From: CBFDBT01 sp965603115
GTDB lineage: Bacteria; Pseudomonadota; Alphaproteobacteria; Sphingomonadales; Kordiimonadaceae
DNA length: 5,725 bases
NCBI GenBank assembly: GCA_965603115.1
Contig: CBFDBT010000173.1
Span: 1-5,725 of the forward strand
Reading direction: 5' to 3'
Below the pieces are notes generated by a model that saw only the letters and a list, made by a program, of their open reading frames with translations, was not told the origin of the DNA and did no database searches. A program made the translations under genes and the position numbers. Numbering within the stretch: position 1 is the first letter of the stretch; each line of letters opens with the position of its first letter. Positions 1 to 4,688 of the stretch are shown here, in pieces.

Positions 1-1148
1 ATCTCTTCGCCGAGCTTCATAGCTGCCTGTGATAGCACCTCGTTCTTCTCCTTGATGACATCCATATCGCCAGCTTCAAGAGCCGCTTTAAGATCAGCGC
101 ATGCATCTTCAATCGCTTTTTTGTCTTCTTCAGAAACTTTATCGCCATGTTCTTCGATATTTTTCTCTGTAGAGTGAACAAGTGCCTCGGCTTGGTTTTT
201 CACTTCAACCATTTCTCGGCGCGCCTTGTCTTCGTCGGCATTGGCTTCAGCATCACGAACCATTTGCTCGATATCCTCATCACTGAGGCCACCAGAGGCC
301 TGAATTCTAATCTGATGCTCTTTGCCTGTACCTTTGTCTTTAGCAGATACATTAACAATACCGTTGGCATCAATATCAAAACCAACTTCAATTTGCGGAA
401 CGCCGCGCGGTGCAGGTGGAATACCAACCAAATCAAACTGGCCAAGCATTTTATTATCGACAGCCATTTCGCGCTCACCTTGATAAACACGAATTGTTAC
501 AGCATTTTGGTTATCTTCGGCTGTGGAAAATACCTGAGATTTTTTGGTTGGAATAGTAGTATTACGATCGATAAGGCGCGTAAATACGCCGCCCAGTGTT
601 TCAATACCTAGAGACAGCGGGCTAACATCGAGCAAGAGTACGTCTTTAACATCCCCTTGTAGAACACCGGCTTGAATAGCAGCGCCCATGGCTACCACTT
701 CATCAGGGTTCACACCTTGGTGAGGCTCTTTACCAAAGAAATCTTTCACAATTTCCTGAACTTTAGGCATACGAGTCATGCCGCCAACCAAAATCACATC
801 ATCAATTTCACTGGTTGAAAGACCAGCGTCTTTTATGGCTTTTTTACAGGGATCAAGAGTACGTTTGATCAAATCTTCAACAATGCTTTCAAATTTTGAG
901 CGGCTAAGCTTAATCTGAAGGTGCTTTGGGCCAGAAGCATCGGCTGTGATAAACGGCAAGTTCACTTCAGTTTGAGATGAAGAAGATAGCTCAATTTTAG
1001 CTTTTTCCGCTGCTTCTTTAAGGCGCTGAAGTGCCATAGTATCTTCGCGAAGATCAACCGTGTTCTCACGCTTAAATTCATCGGCAAGATAATCCACAAG
1101 GCGCATATCAAAGTCTTCACCACCAAGGACTGTATCACCATTGGTAGA
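1..1148 (-). CDS. dnaK: DnaK C-terminal part in the second frame, no stop inside the window
   Basis: The frame whose codons begin at TCT (1148-1146) is open for 382 codons to the left edge. It reads as the remainder of the ATPase domain, the linker DVLLLDV (642 down to 624), the beta-sandwich substrate-binding domain (for example GVFTRLIDRNTTIP and the PAPRGVPQIEV block) and the lid helices (GGLSDEDIEQMV onward). The first in-frame ATG is at 1106 and lies inside the ATPase domain. I see no ribosome binding site that would make it a real start. This is therefore the displaced second half of dnaK, not a separate gene. Confidence 0.88.
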
Positions 1149-1785
1149 CTTCAAAAACACCGTCACCGATTTCTAGAACGGATACGTCGAATGTACCACC
1201 ACCAAGGTCGAACACAGCAATTGTGTGGCCGTGATCTTTATCAAGACCATAAGCAAGGGCAGCTGCTGTTGGCTCGTTGATAATACGTAGAACATCAAGA
1301 CCCGCAATTTTACCAGCATCTTTAGTGGCTTGACGCTGTGCGTCGTTAAAGTAAGCAGGACAGGTGATAACCGCTTCAGTAACAGGTTCACCAAGATAAG
1401 ATTCTGCTGTTTCTTTCATTTTCTGTAAAATGAATGCGCTTATTTGGCTTGGGCTATATTGCTCGCCGCTAGCCTCAATCCAAGCATCGCCATTTTTAGC
1501 TTTAATGATGTTATAAGGCACCATTTTCGCGTCTTTAGCGGTGGTTGGATCATCAAATGTGCGACCGATCAAACGCTTAATAGCAAAAAGTGTGTCTGTA
1601 GCATTTGTAACGGCTTGACGTTTTGCCGCTTGGCCCACAAGGCGCTCATCATCACCTGAAAAGGCGACCATTGAAGGTGTCGTGCGACCGCCTTCTGAAT
1701 TTTCAATAACTTTTGGCTTAGAGCCGTCCATGATGGACACACAAGAGTTTGTGGTTCCAAGATCAATACCAATTACTTTACCCAT
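1135..1785 (-). CDS. dnaK: DnaK N-terminal fragment as literally read (216 aa)
   Basis: This is what the sequence as given would express: the first 213 residues of the nucleotide-binding domain plus three foreign residues (YQW) before TGA. It holds the phosphate-binding loops but lacks the rest of the ATPase domain (subdomain IIB and the C-terminal helices), the linker and the whole substrate-binding domain. It could not act as a chaperone. See the full-length entry for the break. Confidence 0.85.
   Translation of the reverse strand: MGKVIGIDLGTTNSCVSIMDGSKPKVIENSEGGRTTPSMVAFSGDDERLVGQAAKRQAVTNATDTLFAIKRLIGRTFDDPTTAKDAKMVPYNIIKAKNGDAWIEASGEQYSPSQISAFILQKMKETAESYLGEPVTEAVITCPAYFNDAQRQATKDAGKIAGLDVLRIINEPTAAALAYGLDKDHGHTIAVFDLGGGTFDVSVLEIGDGVFEVYQW
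1147..1152 (-). other. dnaK frameshift point
   Basis: Read on the minus strand, the local sequence is TTTGAAGTCTACCAATGG. DnaK proteins have two residues between FEV and TNGDT (LA in E. coli, commonly KS in alphaproteobacteria). TTTGAAGTGAAGTCTACC would encode FEVKST exactly. The observed text is that string with one of two tandem GAAGT copies removed, a net loss of five bases. The deletion is inferred from homology and the repeat geometry. Confidence 0.75.
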
Positions 1786-1791
1786 ACATAA

Positions 1792-1798
1792 CTACCTT
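1792..1798 (-). promoter_or_regulatory. dnaK ribosome binding site
   Basis: AAGGTAG on the minus strand lies six bases before the ATG at 1785. It supports the start that gives MGKVIGIDLGTTNS. A second ATG four bases upstream of the start is out of frame and is ignored. Confidence 0.7.
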
Positions 1799-1931
1799 AT
1801 TTGTTTTAGCCGACTTGCTAGGCCCTTTTGCACCAGAGGGTCATCTGTTACACTGCGGCACCGAGAGCTAAGTCTCCAATCGAAAGTTTCATTCACATGT
1901 TGAGGTTAATTATAAAACCCCGTTCAGCGCC

Positions 1932-1961
1932 TATATAGGGAGTATAGTTCCCTTTGCCAAG
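1932..1961 (-). promoter_or_regulatory. dnaK promoter candidate with overlapping sigma-70 and heat-shock sigma motifs
   Basis: On the minus strand TTGGCA (1960-1955) and TATATA (1937-1932) are separated by 17 bases, an almost ideal housekeeping promoter. The same bases read CTTGGC (1961-1956), 15 bases, CCCTATAT (1940-1933), which resembles the CTTG / CCYTATNT pattern of alphaproteobacterial RpoH promoters. Transcription would begin near 1925, giving a leader of about 140 bases before dnaK. Dual basal and heat-inducible control is an inference from this overlap. Confidence 0.6.
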
Positions 1962-1975
1962 GCAAGGAGGCAAAG
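1952..1975. repeat. Inverted repeat over the dnaK -35 region
   Basis: CTTTGCC (1952-1958) and GGCAAAG (1969-1975) are perfect inverted 7-mers with a 10-base spacer. Nested inside is TTGCC-AA-GGCAA (1954-1965). A neighbouring pair, AGGGA (1937-1941) and TCCCT (1949-1953), lies between the -10 and -35 elements. The overlap with the promoter makes an operator possible. No protein can be assigned, and it is not a CIRCE element. Confidence 0.35.
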
Positions 1976-2009
1976 AATCTTCTGCTTTTGTGTTTTTTTT
2001 GCCATGAAA

Positions 2010-2039
2010 TTGATATTTCAGCTATTTTTCAGGCATAAA
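2010..2039 (+). promoter_or_regulatory. Weak lepB promoter candidate
   Basis: TTGATA (2010-2015) and CATAAA (2034-2039) are 18 bases apart. The -35 differs from consensus at one base and the -10 at two. A TTGACG at 2069-2074 has no -10 at a suitable distance. This is a guess and not a firm call. Confidence 0.25.
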
Positions 2040-2152
2040 CTCACTTCATCCTCTGCAATTCATCAGTTTGACGCATCTATCATTGCAAATCTGTCTGCGA
2101 TGGCTAAACTCCCAGCAATATTTTGATTCTACCATATAGATTTGGACCTTTC

Positions 2153-2869
2153 ATGCACCATCAAATTAAAATCATCGCCAAAGATATCGTGGTTGTTGTA
2201 GCTCTATTCTTACTGATCAGTACATTCAGTTATCAATCCTTTCATATACCCTCAGGGAGTATGGAGCCGACTTTAGAGGTCGGGGATAGAGTTTTTGTAT
2301 CAAAATTCGCCTATGGCTATAATCGCTTTTCCATCCCTTTTGATCCACCCATTGGCGAAGGTAGTGTTTTTTATGACGCTCCCGAACGTGGTGATGTTGC
2401 AGTTTTCACAAACCCAGATGATGACTATAAAGACCTGATTAAACGTGTTGTCGGCTTGCCGGGTGATAAAATACAAATGATAAGCGGTCGCCTATTTATC
2501 AATGGAGAAATTGTTAAACGGGAATTTATGCGCCGGGTGAAATATACCAACTACAGGGGAGAGCCTGTCACTGTTCGGGAATATGACGAAACACTGCCTG
2601 GCGGGACTACCCACCGTATCTATGAGCGCGGTGACAGCAGACTATTTGATGATACACCCCTGATTGTTGTGCCGAACGGTCATTTTTTCGTGATGGGCGA
2701 TAACCGTGATTCAAGCGCTGATAGCCGCTCACCCTTGGGGCCAATTCGCAAAGAATATTTAGTTGGTCGCGCAGAAGTGACCACTTTCAGTTTTTATGAT
2801 TGCGACCAAGGCAAAGACGTTTCTTGCCCCGCCGGTATACCACTGGGTCGCTTTTTCAACGGGCTTTAA
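2153..2869 (+). CDS. lepB: Signal peptidase I
   Basis: This inner-membrane serine protease (family S26) cleaves signal peptides from exported proteins on the periplasmic side. One hydrophobic anchor lies at residues 12-25 and is followed by box B, PSGSMEPTL, with catalytic Ser36. The general base is Lys97 in IKRVVGLPGD (96-105). Box E is GDNRDSSADSR (182-192). At 238 residues it has the single-anchor form, shorter than the 324-residue two-anchor E. coli LepB. I chose the ATG at 2153 because it puts a short basic segment (HHQIKIIAK) before the anchor. A TTG at 2123 would add ten residues but has no ribosome binding site. The ATG itself has only a weak TTGGA upstream. In many proteobacteria lepB sits near rnc and era. 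Here it stands alone, divergent from dnaK, so it may be relocated or a second copy. Confidence 0.95.
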   Translation: MHHQIKIIAKDIVVVVALFLLISTFSYQSFHIPSGSMEPTLEVGDRVFVSKFAYGYNRFSIPFDPPIGEGSVFYDAPERGDVAVFTNPDDDYKDLIKRVVGLPGDKIQMISGRLFINGEIVKREFMRRVKYTNYRGEPVTVREYDETLPGGTTHRIYERGDSRLFDDTPLIVVPNGHFFVMGDNRDSSADSRSPLGPIRKEYLVGRAEVTTFSFYDCDQGKDVSCPAGIPLGRFFNGL

Positions 2870-2882
2870 TGTTTTGATCCTC

Positions 2883-2902
2883 GGGCTTTCAGCCCTGCGG
2901 GC
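2883..2902 (+). other. Overlapping small hairpins after lepB
   Basis: GGGCT-TTC-AGCCC (2883-2895) and GCCC-TGC-GGGC (2892-2902) share the GCCC segment, so only one can form at a time. They begin 13 bases after the lepB stop. No T-tract follows, so a standard intrinsic terminator is not supported. Confidence 0.35.
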
Positions 2903-2916
2903 GAACACTAGTGTTC
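2903..2916. repeat. Perfect 14-base palindrome
   Basis: GAACACTAGTGTTC is fully self-complementary. It lies 33 bases after the lepB stop, directly after the small hairpins. It could be a dimeric protein binding site, or a stem with a CTAG loop that helps end lepB transcription. The following TTCTTGCCTT is a poor U-tract. The function is unknown. Confidence 0.45.
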
Positions 2917-2972
2917 TTGCCTTGGGGACAAGTTCCCAGCGGATATTGCGTTCTCTTTTCAAAAGAAATACT

Positions 2973-3020
2973 GTCATTCCTGCGAAGGCAGGAATCCAGT
3001 ACCAGCAAGAAACTTAAAAT
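2973..3020 (+). repeat. 48-base inverted repeat, left copy
   Basis: It begins GTCATTCC and ends AACTTAAAAT. Its first half contains a perfect hairpin, ATTCCTGC-GAAG-GCAGGAAT (2976-2995). The second half is not palindromic. It matches the reverse complement of 3825-3872 at 44 of 48 positions without gaps. The palindromic head points outward, toward lepB, and the tail points toward the RDD gene. The head resembles dispersed palindromes known from many proteobacteria, such as the ATTCCC-N8-GGGAAT dRS3 repeats of Neisseria. Confidence 0.85.
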
Positions 3021-3021
3021 G

Positions 3022-3054
3022 GATCAGATATCTCAAGTGCTTTAATATCTGATC
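3022..3054 (-). terminator. Possible terminator of the RDD gene
   Basis: GATCAGATAT (3022-3031) and ATATCTGATC (3045-3054) form a perfect 10-pair stem with a 13-base loop, starting seven bases after the RDD stop codon. On the minus strand the stem is followed by CATTTTAAG, a short U-tract. The stem is AT-rich and the U-run is only four bases, so termination may be weak. Confidence 0.45.
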
Positions 3055-3060
3055 ATGTCT

Positions 3061-3744
3061 CTAGTGATACCGTGTCCGAACTCTTCTGCATTTGGATACG
3101 CTGTCAAAGAAATCAAAATACCATCTAAGGAATGGATAAAACAAAAATCTTTGTACTAGTATCGCAGGGAAGAAGATAGAATACATTATCTGCCCGATGC
3201 TGCGCACTCTTGTCCATGGCACACCACCATCAGAAATTTCATAACCCATTACATATTGACCAATAGTAGCTTTCTGTAATAGCAAATGTTTATAGTAATA
3301 ATAGACCATAGACCAAACAAAAAACATTTCGATGGCTGTATCTGTGCTTTGATGGAAATCTCTTTCGAACCCCCATTCAAAAATACCTGTGTGAAACGAT
3401 TCAAATACGAGAAAAATGAACGGCAACAATGCGAAATATGCCGACCATAACATCGCCACATCAAAATAAAATGCAACGAAAATGCGAAATATCCCGACAC
3501 TTTCACTATTCTCGATTCTGGTTTCTTGTCTTGGGATTTTTAGTAACAAAATGATGAATAATAATGCAGCTAAAGGTGCCAATATGTTTGATTGAGCAAA
3601 ATATAAGCTTGGCTCAATTTCCATAAAATCAACTGGTAATTTTTTTGTTCCCATATCATAGGAAGATGGGCTAACTATATTAGCAACAAATACCATGAGC
3701 CCCCATGAAAGCATGATTGCTAAAAATGCATGTAACCTCTTCAT
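3061..3744 (-). CDS. RDD-family-like integral membrane protein
   Basis: The 227-residue protein is rich in aromatic and hydrophobic residues. Likely membrane segments lie near residues 7-24, 52-70, 88-115, 138-155 and 184-208. Two blocks suggest the RDD family: FRIFVAFYFD (86-95), with the family's Arg (R87) and Asp (D95) spacing, and ATIGQYVMGYEISDGG (159-174), which resembles the GxxLGKRLLGLRVVD segment typical of RDD proteins. The family is poorly defined; some members are linked to ion transport, and no substrate can be assigned here. The ATG at 3744 follows AGGGAG by four bases. The gene is AT-rich (row 3541-3600 is 18 of 60 G+C). It stands alone between inverted 48-base repeats and is convergent with lepB, which suggests acquired passenger DNA. 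The family call is by eye. The gene itself is well supported by length, ribosome binding site and promoter. Confidence 0.72.
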   Translation of the reverse strand: MKRLHAFLAIMLSWGLMVFVANIVSPSSYDMGTKKLPVDFMEIEPSLYFAQSNILAPLAALLFIILLLKIPRQETRIENSESVGIFRIFVAFYFDVAMLWSAYFALLPFIFLVFESFHTGIFEWGFERDFHQSTDTAIEMFFVWSMVYYYYKHLLLQKATIGQYVMGYEISDGGVPWTRVRSIGQIMYSIFFPAILVQRFLFYPFLRWYFDFFDSVSKCRRVRTRYH

Positions 3745-3748
3745 AATT

Positions 3749-3754
3749 CTCCCT
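3749..3754 (-). promoter_or_regulatory. RDD gene ribosome binding site
   Basis: AGGGAG on the minus strand lies four bases before the ATG at 3744. It is a strong site that fixes the start and argues that the gene is translated. Confidence 0.6.
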
Positions 3755-3765
3755 CAAAAATAAGA

Positions 3766-3794
3766 AATATAACTATATCTAAGGATGCCTGTAA
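3766..3794 (-). promoter_or_regulatory. RDD gene promoter candidate
   Basis: On the minus strand TTACAG (3794-3789) and TATATT (3771-3766) are separated by exactly 17 bases. Transcription would start about 15 bases before the ribosome binding site. The promoter lies inside the repeat-bounded segment, so the gene carries its own expression signals. Confidence 0.45.
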
Positions 3795-3824
3795 GTAAAT
3801 CGTAAGTTATGAATAATTCTACGA

Positions 3825-3872
3825 ATTATAAGTTTCTTTCTGGTACTGGATTCCCGCCTTCGCGGGAATGAC
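3825..3872 (-). repeat. 48-base inverted repeat, right copy
   Basis: Read on the minus strand it begins GTCATTCC and ends AACTTATAAT. It matches 2973-3020 with four mismatches. Its head hairpin is ATTCCCGC-GAAG-GCGGGAAT (3850-3869). Two of the four differences from the left copy are the partners of one base pair (C-G here, T-A there), so pairing is kept. The head points outward, toward grpE. Confidence 0.85.
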
Positions 3873-3902
3873 GACCGTGTTTGTTTGTCATGTCATGCAA
3901 CA

Positions 3903-3930
3903 AAAAAGCCCACCAAATGGCGGGCTTTTT
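3903..3930 (-). terminator. Intrinsic terminator of hrcA-grpE
   Basis: AAAAAGCCC-A-CC, loop AAAT, GG-C-GGGCTTTTT forms a 12-position stem. The one imperfect position is an A-C mismatch on the plus strand but a G-U wobble on the minus strand. The structure is therefore sounder in the grpE direction, where a six-U run follows. It lies about 105 bases after the grpE stop and keeps the operon from reading into the RDD segment. Confidence 0.85.
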
Positions 3931-3955
3931 AATTTATTTCAAATATTGTATCCGA

Positions 3956-4010
3956 ACCAGTTCACTGGTGAGGCAAGGGCAAGGCCCGCCGTGCGTAGCA
4001 CGTAAGCCTC
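3956..4010 (-). other. Structured 3' untranslated stretch of grpE
   Basis: On the minus strand an outer stem GAGGC/GCCTC (4010-4006 with 3974-3970) encloses two hairpins, CGTGC-TAC-GCACG (4002-3990) and GGGC-CTT-GCCC (3987-3977). This makes a compact three-way junction of 41 bases. A separate hairpin ACCAG-TGAA-CTGGT (3969-3956) follows, and then the terminator. The pairing is seen in the sequence. Whether it is a functional RNA, a processed 3' end or a degraded dispersed repeat is unknown. Confidence 0.4.
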
Positions 4011-4035
4011 CGTGGCGCCTGAACGTTTAAAGACC

Positions 4036-4677
4036 CTACTTCTTTTTAACCGTACCAACCATGGCAGGGCGCAATAAGCGGTCCTTGATCAAATACCCCG
4101 GAGCAACAGCCTGTGCGATATGACCGTGTGGATGCTCGTCGCTTTCCATTTCAAACATGGCCTGATGAACATTGGCGTCAAATTTTTCACCAAGTTCAGG
4201 GTGTACTTTGCTGATGCCGTGGCTTTCAAACGTTTTCAACAACTCACGCTCTGTTAGCTCAACCCCTTCAATGAAGGCTTTCATGTCTTCTGCCACTTCT
4301 TCTGGCATGGCATCCAGCGCGCGGCGCATGTTATCGAGAACGGTTAACATATCACGAGCAAAGCCAGTAACGGCGTAAGCGCCAGCGTCTGTTTTTTCAC
4401 GCTCACCGCGTCTACGAACATTTTCAGTTTCTGCACGCGAGCGAAGCAGCTGATCTTTCAACTGTGCATTTTCAGCGTTAAGCTTTTCAATCACTTCCAT
4501 GACATCAGCTTCACCAACAGGTGCCACTTCCGGCTCTACTTTCGCCGAATCGTTGATGGGCGCTGTTTCAGCTTCAGCTTTTTCAGTCCCCACATCTTCA
4601 GCAATAGGGGCTTCTTCAAAAGCATTCACGTCAATATCAACAGCATCTTGTTCACTATTTTTTTTATTCTTACTCAT
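4036..4677 (-). CDS. grpE: GrpE, nucleotide exchange factor of DnaK
   Basis: GrpE is a cytoplasmic homodimer that releases ADP from DnaK and so resets the Hsp70 cycle. The 213-residue protein shows the usual order. A charged, mostly acidic, disordered tail covers about residues 1-58. A long coiled-coil helix covers about 60-95 (EKLNAENAQLKDQLLRSRAE). The dimerising helical bundle covers about 100-155. The beta-domain that contacts DnaK covers 156-213, with FDANVHQAMFEME (166-178) and the family-typical GYLIKDRLLRPAMVGT (194-209). Length is normal for alphaproteobacteria. It starts nine bases after the hrcA stop. Its ribosome binding site overlaps that stop codon, so the two genes are co-transcribed and probably translationally coupled. 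Confidence 0.97.
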   Translation of the reverse strand: MSKNKKNSEQDAVDIDVNAFEEAPIAEDVGTEKAEAETAPINDSAKVEPEVAPVGEADVMEVIEKLNAENAQLKDQLLRSRAETENVRRRGEREKTDAGAYAVTGFARDMLTVLDNMRRALDAMPEEVAEDMKAFIEGVELTERELLKTFESHGISKVHPELGEKFDANVHQAMFEMESDEHPHGHIAQAVAPGYLIKDRLLRPAMVGTVKKK

Positions 4678-4683
4678 TTCTCA

Positions 4684-4688
4684 TCCTT
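4684..4688 (-). promoter_or_regulatory. grpE ribosome binding site overlapping the hrcA stop
   Basis: AAGGA (4688-4684) lies six bases before the grpE ATG and uses two bases of the hrcA TAA stop (4689-4687). Ribosomes ending hrcA would be placed directly on the grpE start. Confidence 0.7.

Larger units (their letters stand above)
1..1785 (-). pseudogene. dnaK: dnaK (Hsp70 chaperone), frameshifted and cut by the window edge
   Basis: DnaK is the ATP-driven cytoplasmic Hsp70 that binds exposed hydrophobic peptides with DnaJ and GrpE. The reading starts at the ATG at 1785, six bases after an AAGGTAG ribosome binding site. The first 213 residues are canonical: IDLGTTNS at 7-14, the NEPTAAALAYG block at 170-180 and DLGGGTFDVSV at 193-203. 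After FEV the frame breaks and meets TGA at 1137-1135. The rest of DnaK continues uninterrupted in another frame from 1148 to the left edge. It includes STNGDT, VGGMTRMPKV, the DVLLLDV linker at about residues 383-389, the substrate-binding domain and most of the helical lid. With the inferred missing bases restored, about 596 residues are visible. DnaK is usually about 635-640 residues, so only the tail lies outside. Apart from the break every motif is intact, so this is a very recent lesion or a sequence error. Confidence 0.93.
1786..2152. other. Divergent dnaK-lepB intergenic region
   Basis: This 367-base gap separates two genes transcribed away from each other. The dnaK side holds a leader of about 140 bases and the promoter described separately. 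Within the leader, TAGC (1807-1810) and GCTA (1817-1820) form only a weak four-pair hairpin, and I see no recognisable RNA thermometer. The lepB side (about 1980-2152) is AT-rich with a T-tract at 1993-2000 and only weak promoter candidates. No CIRCE box (TTAGCACTC-N9-GAGTGCTAA) is present. No credible gene is encoded here. Confidence 0.6.

Noticed and set aside
147..611. 154-codon plus-strand open frame
   Set aside because: It lies wholly antisense to well-conserved DnaK coding sequence and its translation resembles no known family. It is a shadow frame.
1135..1160. Programmed ribosomal frameshift in dnaK
   Set aside because: There is no slippery heptamer or downstream pseudoknot, and reading on in the new frame would still lack a conserved residue. 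A 5-base deletion explains the text better.
2004..2126. 40-codon plus-strand frame upstream of lepB (starting MKLIFQLFF) whose TGA overlaps the TTG at 2123
   Set aside because: It could be a leader peptide, but the ATG follows a T-tract and GCC with no ribosome binding site, and nothing else marks it as coding.
2123..2152. Longer lepB start at TTG 2123
   Set aside because: There is no ribosome binding site before it, and it would add ten residues ahead of a protein whose normal N-terminus begins at the ATG at 2153.
1786..2152. CIRCE operator for HrcA
   Set aside because: I searched by eye for TTAGCACTC and GAGTGCTAA across the window, including this region, and found neither.
2796..3017. 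73-codon plus-strand frame overlapping the lepB end and the left repeat
   Set aside because: It overlaps lepB in another frame and runs into the palindromic repeat. It has no ribosome binding site and no recognisable protein.
2973..3872. CRISPR array or insertion sequence
   Set aside because: There are only two repeat copies, inverted and about 800 bases apart, with no spacer pattern and no transposase between them. No target-site duplication was seen at the outer ends.
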